Positions 16,906 to 24,267 of a stretch of DNA of 28,410 nucleotides are shown here, piece by piece. Where the stretch lies: positions 1 through 28,410 of the forward strand of contig CAKOYA010000015.1 of assembly GCA_934130325.1 (NCBI GenBank). The letters run 5' to 3'. This stretch comes from an uncultured Clostridia bacterium. GTDB lineage: Bacteria; Bacillota; Clostridia; TANB77; CAG-465. The stretch's first letter is position 1. The number at the start of each line of letters is the position of its first letter. The notes below the pieces were generated by a model that searched no databases, was not told the DNA's origin, and saw nothing but the letters and a program-made list of their open reading frames with translations. The translations under genes and the position numbers were made by a program.

Positions 16906-17439
16906 TTAATTTAATTTTTGAATCTGATAAAAATCTAAGTCTACAGTTGTTTCTCTACCAAACATAGAAACCTTAACCTTTACTCTCTTTTTATCTTTAT
17001 ATATTTCTTCAATTGTAGCAAGATGGTTGTAAAAAGGTTCCGTAATTATTCTTACACTATCTCCAACTTCAAAATCAAGATTTATTACATCGTCTATACC
17101 AAGAGTTTGCATTTCTTTTTCAGTTAAAGGCTGTGGTTTATCACCAACTCCAACAAAATCAAATATTCCCTTTATACTTTTAACTATATACCAAGTTTCA
17201 TTTGACATTTTCATTTTAATCAGTACATATCCTGGAAATACTTTTTTTATAGATGTTGATTGCTCACCATCTTTTATTTCTATCTCTTCTTCCATAGGTA
17301 TAATTATTTCTTGGATTTTATCTTGTAGACCTCTATTTTCAACTATTTTTTCTAGAGTTGCTTTTACTTTATTCTCATAACCAGAATAAGTATATACAAC
17401 ATACCAATGAGCAACATCAGCAATGTTTTCGTTTTCCAA
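16906..17439 (-). CDS. nusG: Transcription termination/antitermination protein NusG, TTG start
   Basis: NusG binds RNA polymerase and links it to Rho or to the ribosome. The 177 residues hold the NGN domain (about 10-115) with AHWYVVYTYSGYENKVKATL and KKVFPGYVLIKMKMSNETWY. The KOW domain (about 120-177) has FEVGDSVRIITEPFYNHLAT and VKVSMFGRETTVDLDF. The start codon is TTG at 17439, about 11 bases after AAGGAG. No ATG or GTG is available that would keep the conserved N-terminus. It lies 27 bases after secE, in the standard secE-nusG-rplK order. Confidence 0.97.
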   Translation of the reverse strand: MENENIADVAHWYVVYTYSGYENKVKATLEKIVENRGLQDKIQEIIIPMEEEIEIKDGEQSTSIKKVFPGYVLIKMKMSNETWYIVKSIKGIFDFVGVGDKPQPLTEKEMQTLGIDDVINLDFEVGDSVRIITEPFYNHLATIEEIYKDKKRVKVKVSMFGRETTVDLDFYQIQKLN

Positions 17440-17466
17440 AATTCTCTCAACTCCTTACATTTTATA

Positions 17467-17664
17467 CTATCCTAGTTTATTTTGAATCAAATTCCATAAT
17501 TTTCCATCAAGTAATTCAAGTATCATATCTGCACCTAAAACTACTACAGAAAAAGCAAGAACTAATAACAAAACTAAAACAGTATTATTTATCAATTGAT
17601 TCTTTGTAGGCCATACTACTTTTTTTAATTCAGCTTTTACACCTTTTATAAATCCTTTAGCCAT
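17467..17664 (-). CDS. secE: Preprotein translocase subunit SecE
   Basis: SecE clamps the SecY channel in the cell membrane. The 65-residue, single-span form is typical of Firmicutes. It has an amphipathic N-terminal helix with the conserved KKVVWPTKNQL (14-24), then one membrane segment (about 27-48). Start ATG after AGAGGAG. It lies 20 bases after rpmG. Confidence 0.96.
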   Translation of the reverse strand: MAKGFIKGVKAELKKVVWPTKNQLINNTVLVLLLVLAFSVVVLGADMILELLDGKLWNLIQNKLG

Positions 17665-17684
17665 TTTAAGACACTCCTCTTTAA

Positions 17685-17834
17685 CTATTTTGTTTCTTTA
17701 TGCATAGTATGCTTTCCACAAAATTTACAGAATTTTTTTACTTCAATTCTATCAGGATTATTTCTTTTATTTTTTTCTGTTTCATAATTTCTTTGTTTAC
17801 ATTCAGTACATGCCATTGTTATATTTTCTCTCAT
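17685..17834 (-). CDS. rpmG: 50S ribosomal protein L33 (zinc-binding form)
   Basis: This 49-codon gene lies between the promoter at 17878-17906 and secE. The protein starts MRENITMACTECKQRNYETE and ends KFCKFCGKHTMHKETK. The two CxxC pairs (C9/C12 and C36/C39) show the zinc-binding (C+) form of L33. The ATG start at 17834 follows GGAGGTG. L33 directly upstream of secE-nusG is the usual Firmicute order. It is the first gene of the seven-gene operon that ends with rplL. Confidence 0.95.
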   Translation of the reverse strand: MRENITMACTECKQRNYETEKNKRNNPDRIEVKKFCKFCGKHTMHKETK

Positions 17835-17877
17835 AAAAAAACACCTCCACGTTCAACTTATTCATGTATGCTTATTA

Positions 17878-17906
17878 ATTTTAACATAAAAAAAAAAAGA
17901 TGTCAA
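17878..17906 (-). promoter_or_regulatory. Promoter of rpmG-secE-nusG-rplKAJL
   Basis: Consensus TTGACA (17906-17901), 17 bases, TAAAAT (17883-17878) with TG one base before the -10. The -35 lies in the 3' arm of the pheT terminator hairpin and the U-tract forms most of the spacer. The leader to rpmG is about 37 bases. Confidence 0.85.
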
Positions 17907-17925
17907 GAAAAACGACATCTTTTTT
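17888..17925 (-). terminator. Intrinsic terminator of pheS-pheT
   Basis: On the minus strand AAAAAAGATGTC, a 9-base loop and GACATCTTTTTT form a stem of up to 12 bp, continued by more U residues (11 in all). A second, weaker hairpin (17931-17953, AAAGTTAA with TTAACTTT) lies nearer the pheT stop. The 3' arm doubles as the -35 element of the next promoter. Confidence 0.85.
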
Positions 17926-17959
17926 ATGTAAAAGTTAAAAACGCGTTAACTTTTTTACA

Positions 17960-20344
17960 CTACATATTAATATTCATTCCTGCACCATTAAGTTCACTAA
18001 TAATTTTTTCTCTTTCTTTTTCTATCTCTTCTTTAGTAAGAGTTTTCTCATAAGAGCCTATTTTAAACCTAATTGTTATATTTTTATTATTATTTAATTT
18101 TTCACTATTTTCATATACATCAATTAAATCATAATTTTGTAAATATTCTAAAGAAGATTTTTTTATTACACTTTCTATCTCACTATATTTTTTTTCTTTA
18201 TTTACAATTATTGAAAGATCAAATTCTACTGGTTGATATTTGCTAACTTCTTTATATACTACACTATTTTTATCAATGCTAGCTAGTAAATCTATTCTTA
18301 GTTCAAATAGTACAATATTAGATTTTTTAGAAATCTTATCTTTTACTTTAGGATTTACTACAGCAATATATCCTAATTCAATATTATGGTATTTTATTAT
18401 AAATGAATTCAATGGATGAATATAATTATAATTTAGCTTAGTATTTTGTACATATTCAAGTGTAATGTTTTTATTTTCTTTTGCAATTGAATCTATCATG
18501 GATTTTGCTTCTAATAACAACTCTTCATCCGACTTTTCACAACTTGATTTTGCCATAGATAAAACTTTAAATTCATTGCAGTTTTCACCTTTTTTATTAT
18601 ATTCAAAAGTTCTTCCTACTTCAAATACTCCAACTTCACTATAATTTTTTATATTCTTATATATTGCATATAACATAGTTGGTCCCATATTTGATCTTAA
18701 AGTACTATCTAATCTATTTAATCCATTTACTATTTTTATATTATCTTCTACATTTATTCCAAGTTCGTTATTTAATTTTGTATCATACCATACATAACTA
18801 TGTACTTCGGATAATCCATATTTTTGAGCAAGTAATAATTTAGAATTATATTCTAAACTTCTTATTTCATCTTTTCTTACAGGAGTCACCTTCCATAAAC
18901 TTGTTTGTGGAATTATATTGTCATACCCATATATTCTAGATATTTCTTCAATTATGTCTGCTTTTTGTGAAATATCCTTAGTCGCCCTAAAACTTGGTAC
19001 TTCTATTGTTATATTTTCATTTTCTTCCAATTTTGTTTTAAACTCTAACGAATTTAGTATTTCTAGTATTTGATCTATAGTAAATTCAACACCTATTTTT
19101 TTATTAATATATTCTTTGGTTATATCAATAGTTATTTTAGGATATTTATTTACATATAAATCAGAGAAACTTGAACTTACCTTAATCTCTTCATCTTCAT
19201 CTCTTAATACTTTTACAAACCTTTCTAATGCTATTTTAGTTAATTCTGGATCCAAAGTTTTTTCGTATCTTGCACTTGCATCAGTCCTTAATGCTATCGC
19301 ACTTGCTGTTTTCCTTACAGACACTGCATTAAAATTAGCTGATTCTAAAAATACTGAATTAGTACTATCTGTAATTTGAGTATTTCTTCCTCCCATTACA
19401 CCTGCTATTGCAACTGGTATTTTATCATTACATATCATTAAAGTGTTTTCTGGTAAACTTCTATTAATACCGTCTAAAGTAGTAAATTCTTCATTATTTT
19501 TTAGCGCTTTAACATTTATAGAGGTTATAAATGATTTATCAAATGCATGCATTGGTTGTCCAAGTTCAAGCATAATATAATTAGTCATATCTACAAGCAA
19601 ACTTATAGGCCTTAAGCCACAATATGTAAGTCTTGTTTTCATCTTATATGAAGAAACTTTTTTATTTATATTATCAATTGTCAAAGCAGAATATCTATAA
19701 CATAGGTCGTCATTTTCTATATTTATATTTAACTTAGTTAAATCGTTATACTTTTCTAAATCCTCTACTTCAAGTGGCTTTAGTTCCCTTTTTGTTATAG
19801 CTGCAATTTCTCTTGCAATTCCATAATGTCCCCATAGGTCGGGTCTATTTGTAAGAGATTTATTATCAATCTCAAATATTGTATCATTAATAGGAATTAT
19901 TTCACTTATATCTTGGCCTACTTTAGTATTTTCATCTAATATCATTATTCCTGAATGGTCATCACTTATTCCAAGTTCTTTTTCAGACAAACACATTCCA
20001 AAACTTTCACACCCCGCCAAAACTGTTCTTTTTATTTCAACTCCATTTATAAGGCTACCCTCTTTTGCAAATACAACCTTGAGTCCTACTTTAACATTAG
20101 ATGCCCCACATACACAATTAACTTTTTCATCACCAATATTAATTAAAAGCTTATGCAACTTATTAGAGTTTTCAACATTTTCTACAGATAAAATCTGACC
20201 TACGACCAAATTTTTAGTTTCTTTACCATATTCTATAATTCCTTCCACTTCTGCTGTGGATAACGTAAATTTATTAATCAATTCTTTTATATTTATACCA
20301 TCTAAATTAACAAAATCTTTAATCCAATTAATTGAAATATACAT
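17960..20344 (-). CDS. pheT: Phenylalanine-tRNA ligase beta subunit
   Basis: PheT is the large subunit of the alpha2-beta2 enzyme that charges tRNA-Phe, and it carries the editing site. The 794-residue length is typical. The N-terminal start MYISINWIKDFVNLDGINIK leads to the EMAP/OB-like domain (about 40-150) with GCESFGMCLSEKELGISDDH just after. The B3/B4 editing region includes NRPDLWGHYGIAREIAAI and LVDMTNYIMLELGQPMHAFD. The B5 domain has PSFRATKDISQKADIIEEIS. The C-terminal anticodon-binding FDX-ACB domain (about 700-794) starts near SKYQPVEFDLSIIVNKEKKY. Start ATG after TAGGAGG. It lies 9 bases after pheS in the same T-box-controlled operon. Confidence 0.97.
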   Translation of the reverse strand: MYISINWIKDFVNLDGINIKELINKFTLSTAEVEGIIEYGKETKNLVVGQILSVENVENSNKLHKLLINIGDEKVNCVCGASNVKVGLKVVFAKEGSLINGVEIKRTVLAGCESFGMCLSEKELGISDDHSGIMILDENTKVGQDISEIIPINDTIFEIDNKSLTNRPDLWGHYGIAREIAAITKRELKPLEVEDLEKYNDLTKLNINIENDDLCYRYSALTIDNINKKVSSYKMKTRLTYCGLRPISLLVDMTNYIMLELGQPMHAFDKSFITSINVKALKNNEEFTTLDGINRSLPENTLMICNDKIPVAIAGVMGGRNTQITDSTNSVFLESANFNAVSVRKTASAIALRTDASARYEKTLDPELTKIALERFVKVLRDEDEEIKVSSSFSDLYVNKYPKITIDITKEYINKKIGVEFTIDQILEILNSLEFKTKLEENENITIEVPSFRATKDISQKADIIEEISRIYGYDNIIPQTSLWKVTPVRKDEIRSLEYNSKLLLAQKYGLSEVHSYVWYDTKLNNELGINVEDNIKIVNGLNRLDSTLRSNMGPTMLYAIYKNIKNYSEVGVFEVGRTFEYNKKGENCNEFKVLSMAKSSCEKSDEELLLEAKSMIDSIAKENKNITLEYVQNTKLNYNYIHPLNSFIIKYHNIELGYIAVVNPKVKDKISKKSNIVLFELRIDLLASIDKNSVVYKEVSKYQPVEFDLSIIVNKEKKYSEIESVIKKSSLEYLQNYDLIDVYENSEKLNNNKNITIRFKIGSYEKTLTKEEIEKEREKIISELNGAGMNINM

Positions 20345-20353
20345 ACTTTCCTC

Positions 20354-21382
20354 CTATTTTATATTTATTTGTTTCAAACTTCTTAAATCACAAGAATTTA
20401 AAATTCTTAAATCATTTATTCCATATTTCATCATTGCTAAACGTGAAAGTCCTAGCCCAAAAGCAAATCCAGAATACTCTTTTGAATCAATTCCTCCCAT
20501 TTCTAAAACATTTGGATGTATCATACCACATGGACAAAGTTCTATCCAACCACCATGTTTACATACTTTACAACCTTTTCCACCACAGTATATGCATTTT
20601 ATATCTAGTTCAAATCCTGGTTCTACAAATGGAAAATATCCAGGTCTTAATCTTACATCAATATCTTTCTTAAATATTTCAGATAATAACGTTTTCATGA
20701 AATATATCAAATTTGCTATTGATACATTTTTATCTATCATCATTCCTTCCATTTGAAAGAATGTATTTTCATGACTTGCATCAAGTTCTTCATTCCTAAA
20801 ACAACGTCCTGGAAAAATCGCTTTAAGTGGTGGCCCATATTTTTTCATTATTTTATTTTGTGCAGCAGATGTTTGAGTTTTTAATAATTGCCCATTTTCA
20901 AGCCAAAAAGTATCTTGCATATCTCTTGCTGGATGATGTTTTGGTACATTTACAGCTTCAAAGTTGTTATATTCTGTTTCAACTTCATTTCCATCTTCTA
21001 CAGTAAATCCCATACTTTCAAAAATATCTTCTAGTTCTTTTTGAACAACAGTTATTGGGTGAAGTGAACCTAATTTTAAATCTACAGGAATTGTTATATC
21101 AATCTTTTTATCATTCTTTATTCTATTTTCATACTCTTTTTCTTTTATATTTTCTTTTTGATTATCAATTAACCTTTCTATTTCCTCTTTTACCTCATTA
21201 GCAACTCTTGCAACGTCTCTTCTTTTTTCTACATCAATATTTTTTAATTCTTTTAATATTTCACTAATCTTTCCCTTTTTGCCCAAAAGTTCTACCCTTA
21301 ATTCCTCTATTTCTGTACTTGATAGTGCTCCCATAATTTTTTGTTTGGCAGCTACATTTAGTTCTTTTATTCTTTCAATCAT
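20354..21382 (-). CDS. pheS: Phenylalanine-tRNA ligase alpha subunit
   Basis: PheS is the catalytic subunit that activates phenylalanine and transfers it to tRNA-Phe. The 342 residues show an N-terminal coiled coil (about 1-85), the tRNA-binding and class II catalytic core with HPITVVQKELEDIFESMGF, the motif 2 region GRCFRNEELDASHENTFFQM, a Cys-rich insertion (CIYCGGKGCKVC) followed by IHPNVLEMGGID, and motif 3 FGLGLSRLAMMKYGI. The longest frame begins at 21415 inside the T-box terminator. The ATG at 21382 follows AGGAGG and gives the normal N-terminus MIERIKELN. It is followed closely by pheT. Confidence 0.97.
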   Translation of the reverse strand: MIERIKELNVAAKQKIMGALSSTEIEELRVELLGKKGKISEILKELKNIDVEKRRDVARVANEVKEEIERLIDNQKENIKEKEYENRIKNDKKIDITIPVDLKLGSLHPITVVQKELEDIFESMGFTVEDGNEVETEYNNFEAVNVPKHHPARDMQDTFWLENGQLLKTQTSAAQNKIMKKYGPPLKAIFPGRCFRNEELDASHENTFFQMEGMMIDKNVSIANLIYFMKTLLSEIFKKDIDVRLRPGYFPFVEPGFELDIKCIYCGGKGCKVCKHGGWIELCPCGMIHPNVLEMGGIDSKEYSGFAFGLGLSRLAMMKYGINDLRILNSCDLRSLKQINIK

Positions 21383-21395
21383 AATTTTCCTCCTA

Positions 21396-21688
21396 AAAAC
21401 AAAAACAAAAGTCACTCATCCTACACAAATACTAGGACGAAATGACTTTTAAATTCCGCGTTACCACCTAAATTCATTTAATATAAATTAAATGCTCTTA
21501 TTACAGCTATAACAGGCTTACCTGCTTTTTCCTAATCACATACTAACGTATCTTTTCAAAAAAAGACCTCAAAAGTGAAATTTCAATAAAGATATATTAG
21601 CAAACTCACAGCCTAAGATTTGCATTCTCTTTAATATATTTCTTCTCTATCTACTTTGCTTTTTCATCGGTTTTTTATATTGTACTAT
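21396..21688 (-). promoter_or_regulatory. T-box leader sensing uncharged tRNA-Phe
   Basis: The minus-strand leader of pheST contains the T-box core AGGTGGTAACGCGGA (near 21454-21470). Next is a terminator hairpin (21407-21450) with 3' sequence GTTTTTGTTTTT: AAAAGTCA pairs with TGACTTTT and CCTA with TAGG. The T-box core would pair in the competing antiterminator. Upstream is a long Stem I-like region. A UUC (Phe) triplet followed by A at 21579-21577 is a possible specifier codon. Uncharged tRNA-Phe would favour readthrough into pheS. Ends are approximate. Confidence 0.88.
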
Positions 21689-21694
21689 ACAAGA

Positions 21695-21723
21695 ATTATA
21701 CAACTATTATACTAATTTGTCAA
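21695..21723 (-). promoter_or_regulatory. Promoter of the pheST T-box transcript
   Basis: TTGACA (21723-21718), exactly 17 bases, TATAAT (21700-21695). A second TATAAT within the spacer is too close to the -35 to use it. Confidence 0.85.
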
Positions 21724-21750
21724 ATATTAACTAAAAAAATAATTCAGATT

Positions 21751-22944
21751 TTAGGGTATAAGTAACAATTGACCTACAACTAACATATCGCTTGTAAGTC
21801 CATTTAATTCCATAATTTTTTCTACAGTTGTATTATTCATTTTTGCAATATTCCATAAAGTATCGCCTTTTTTAACTCCATATATATAAGAGGCTTTTAC
21901 CATTTCAACTCTACTTTGTGGAATTTTTAATACTTGACCTATAAATATAACATTAGAATTAAGATTATTTGCATTTTTTAAATCTTCTACTGTAACATTA
22001 TACTCTTTTGCTATCTTCCACAAGGAATCACCTGCTTTTACTACATATTCATTTTCGTTATTGTAATCCTCTTTTATTAAAAGGTTTTGACCTATTGATA
22101 ATAGATTTGTATCTAAATTATTTATTATTTTTAAATTATCTACTGTAGTATTATACATATTAGCAATTTTCCAAAGAGTGTCACCGGGTTTTACTGTATA
22201 AGTCGTTAATGTAGTGTCACTTTCTCCATCACTTACCTTAAGTACTTGACCTATGCTTATAATATTGTTAGTTAGTCCATTTAAGTTTTTTAGTTGTTCT
22301 ACTGTCAAGTTATGCATTTTTGCAATACTCCATAAGGTGTCACCTGCTTTTACAATGTGGACATCACTATCTGAGCCACTTCCCATAGTTTGTATTACAG
22401 CATCAACAATTGCATCAACATATCTTTTATAATTATTTTGAATTCTATTTATATCCTCTTCGTTATTTATAAAACCGTATTCAATTATTACTGGTTGTGT
22501 TCTACCAGTTTCTCTATGTATAAAATAATAATCTTTATTTGGATTGCTTGTTAATCTTCTTTGATATACTTTTCTAACAACTTGCCCTTCCCTTGCAAAT
22601 GCATTTAATATGTTTTTGGCAAGAGTATCTTCATTTCTTAATGCATATATTACTTCTGCTCCTTCGGCTGTATTTGGAGTACCACTTGAATTTATATGAT
22701 TTGATATTACAATTACGTTTGGATTATCTCCAAATGAGTTTAATATCCTTCTTACACGTTCTTTGCTATCTAAAGTTTCATCTGTAGTTCTTGTCATTTT
22801 TACAGGTACACCTAACTCTTTAAATCTATCATACATATACTGAGAAATTTTTAAAGTTAAGTCTTTTTCTAAAACACCATTTCCAACAGTTCCAGGATCA
22901 TCTCCACCATGACCTGCATCTATTACTACATAAAATTCATTCAT
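21751..22944 (-). CDS. N-acetylmuramoyl-L-alanine amidase with four LysM repeats, no signal peptide
   Basis: This Amidase_3-type zinc enzyme cuts the bond between muramic acid and the peptide stem of peptidoglycan. The catalytic domain (about 3-187) has zinc and catalytic residues His12 (DAGHGG), Glu26 (VLEKDL), His83 (SNHINS) and Glu155 (IIEYGF). Four LysM modules follow (about 195-237, 248-290, 299-341, 353-396), each with (K)xGD(T/S)LWxIA and a closing IGQxLxI. The longest frame starts at 22986, but the ATG at 22944 follows AGGAGGG and yields MNEFYVVIDAGHGG. No signal peptide or membrane segment is seen. The B. subtilis mother-cell lysis amidase CwlC also lacks a typical signal, so a late-sporulation role is a good inference, supported by cwlJ-gerQ about 2.5 kb upstream. 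The gap 22945-23114 has no clear promoter. Confidence 0.92.
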   Translation of the reverse strand: MNEFYVVIDAGHGGDDPGTVGNGVLEKDLTLKISQYMYDRFKELGVPVKMTRTTDETLDSKERVRRILNSFGDNPNVIVISNHINSSGTPNTAEGAEVIYALRNEDTLAKNILNAFAREGQVVRKVYQRRLTSNPNKDYYFIHRETGRTQPVIIEYGFINNEEDINRIQNNYKRYVDAIVDAVIQTMGSGSDSDVHIVKAGDTLWSIAKMHNLTVEQLKNLNGLTNNIISIGQVLKVSDGESDTTLTTYTVKPGDTLWKIANMYNTTVDNLKIINNLDTNLLSIGQNLLIKEDYNNENEYVVKAGDSLWKIAKEYNVTVEDLKNANNLNSNVIFIGQVLKIPQSRVEMVKASYIYGVKKGDTLWNIAKMNNTTVEKIMELNGLTSDMLVVGQLLLIP

Positions 22945-23008
22945 TTTTTTCCCTCCTATGTTTATATTATGATATTTATATATCAAAAGTTAATATTCTT
23001 TTGCTTTT

Positions 23009-23072
23009 TATAAAATTTAATTAAACATATTACAGTATAATGGATTTGATGAATTGAAAAATTTATGAATGA
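23009..23072 (+). repeat. Degenerate copy of the deaminase promoter and start region
   Basis: Plus-strand TATAAAATTTAA (23009-23020) and the 21 bases ending in TATAAT at 23041 match 24191-24202 and 24216-24236 (12/12 and 19/21). The 13 bases between them at the second site, which contain its -35, are missing here. ATGAATGA follows 23 bases after TATAAT in both places. Here the frame stops at once (ATG AAT GAC TAA). Confidence 0.6.
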
Positions 23073-23114
23073 CTAAAAAAATATTAATTATTTAACTTAC
23101 TAATATATATATTT

Positions 23115-23651
23115 CTATTTTAAATATTCTAATACTTTTTCATTATGTGTAAATCCCTTAAGCCACATATTTAAATCTTTTTGTTTTTTAAAAACCATTA
23201 CTTTATCCTTAGGAATATCTTTTAGGTATTCCACGATCACATTTCTTTTGCTCTTATTATACATAACTACAAATTTTATAAAACTAAATCTTAGTCTTTC
23301 TTTACATCCTGGTATTTCAGGTTTTTCACTGTTTCGTATTTTTAAATATCTTTTTATCACTCCTTTTAAATGCATAAATGTTGAATAATCTAACCATATT
23401 ATAAAATCTGATTTATAAAGGCGCTCTTTAAGTGTTTTAGTGTAATTTCCATCAATAATCCATTTTTCTTCTTTTGATTTCATAGATATAATTTTATCTC
23501 TTTTGCTTTTATCAACTTCAACCCAGTTTTTATTAAAATTAATAGCATCTAAATGTATTGCAGGAAGCCCTAATTCTCTTGACAAAATATTGCATAACGT
23601 ACTCTTTCCACTCCCCGGGCCACCAACAATAGAAATTCGATTATAATTCAT
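23115..23651 (-). CDS. Small P-loop nucleoside/nucleotide kinase-like protein (topology-modulation/FlaR type)
   Basis: This 178-residue protein resembles adenylate-kinase-related proteins often named DNA topology modulation protein or FlaR. Walker A is GGPGSGKST (10-18). LPAIHLDAINFNKNWVEVD (about 29-47) and EKWIIDGNYTKTLKERLYKS (about 62-81) match the substrate-binding segments of that family. DFIIWLDYS (82-90) is Walker B-like, followed by a basic lid segment with RYLKIRNSEKPEIPG. The start follows AGGAG and overlaps the last 11 bases of the CYTH remnant, so translation may be coupled. The true substrate is not known. The topology-modulation name rests on old genetics and should not be taken as function. 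Confidence 0.85.
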   Translation of the reverse strand: MNYNRISIVGGPGSGKSTLCNILSRELGLPAIHLDAINFNKNWVEVDKSKRDKIISMKSKEEKWIIDGNYTKTLKERLYKSDFIIWLDYSTFMHLKGVIKRYLKIRNSEKPEIPGCKERLRFSFIKFVVMYNKSKRNVIVEYLKDIPKDKVMVFKKQKDLNMWLKGFTHNEKVLEYLK

Positions 23652-24025
23652 TTTCTTTTTCTCCTAACTCTTTTCTTATTAATTCATATGCTTTTTTTAC
23701 ATCTCTTTCATCCGTCAGTCTAATTCCTATTTTTAAGATTTCATTATACATTTCTTCCTTAACCTTATCAATATCATCTATCGTTTCTCCATTGAAATCT
23801 TTTGTATTTTCATACTCAATTAATGTTCCTAAATTTTCCACATTTTGAAAAGCGTACTCTTTATCCCCATTACTATAAACTATAACATGATATCTAACTC
23901 TCAACAACTTTTTAAAATCTAAACACCTAAATAACTCTTATTTTTTTATATCCTATATTTTCTAATTTTTCAATTGCTTTTTCAATATCTTCTAATACCC
24001 TTACTGTTACTTCAACTTGTTTCAT
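23641..24025 (-). pseudogene. Decayed CYTH-domain gene (class IV adenylate cyclase / triphosphatase family)
   Basis: Two fragments in different frames look like the two ends of one CYTH protein. The first (24025-23927, good AAGGATGGG site) reads MKQVEVTVRVLEDIEKAIEK... and stops after 32 residues. It has the N-terminal ExTxR variant of the CYTH ExExK strand. The second frame, open from 23938 to 23641, reads ELFRCLDFKKLLRVRYHVIV, then YAFQNVENLGTLIEYE and VKKAYELIRK, which is the usual C-terminal half. About 60 residues that should lie between them are missing. In the second frame the only start codons near the N-terminus are two TTGs without a good binding site. This fits an internal deletion plus frameshift, with the 3' part kept where it overlaps the kinase gene. 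The fragment alone (23907-23641, 88 residues) could still be made, but I think that less likely. Confidence 0.65.
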
Positions 24026-24049
24026 AGAAATCCCATCCTTATACTCTTT

Positions 24050-24078
24050 ATTATATAATATAAAATAGAAATTTTGAA
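24050..24078 (-). promoter_or_regulatory. Possible promoter of the CYTH remnant and kinase
   Basis: TTCAAA (24078-24073), 17 bases, TATAAT (24055-24050), 24 bases before the ATG at 24025. The -35 is weak and the area is very AT-rich. The rest of the gap to 24190 holds a poor inverted repeat (24112-24157) and no gene that I can see. Confidence 0.4.
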
Positions 24079-24190
24079 GCATTGTATACAAATATATTTA
24101 ATATTCTAAACCTGGTGTATAAATAAAATTGATTATACATCTAATATAATAAACCAGTTACATGACTTCCAATTATTCATATTACTCCTT

Positions 24191-24267
24191 TATAAAATTT
24201 AATAAACTTTACTAATTAAATATATTATAGTATAATGAATTTAAAGGAGAGAGATTTTTATGAATGA
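24191..24267 (+). repeat. Intact counterpart of the degenerate repeat at 23009-23072
   Basis: This segment carries the deaminase promoter and start codon. It matches 23009-23072 except for 13 extra bases here (24203-24215) that include the -35. The matching parts are described at the other copy. Confidence 0.6.
24208..24236 (+). promoter_or_regulatory. Promoter of the nucleoside deaminase gene
   Basis: TTTACT (24208-24213), 17 bases, TATAAT (24231-24236). A 17-base leader follows a start near 24243, with AAAGGAGAG before the ATG. The hexamers and spacing equal those of the promoters at 4063 and 10686. Confidence 0.8.

Noticed and set aside
21383..21415. Longer pheS start at 21415
   Set aside because: The extra codons lie in the T-box terminator hairpin, and AGGAGG points to the ATG at 21382.
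22945..22986. Longer amidase N-terminus and a SigK-like CATAATATA just before the gene
   Set aside because: AGGAGGG points to 22944. A transcript from that -10 would begin at or within the binding site, leaving no room for initiation.
24108..24159. Nested inverted repeat before the deaminase gene
   Set aside because: The outer stem is only 4 bp and the inner 7 bp is all but AT; it is not clearly better than chance in this composition.
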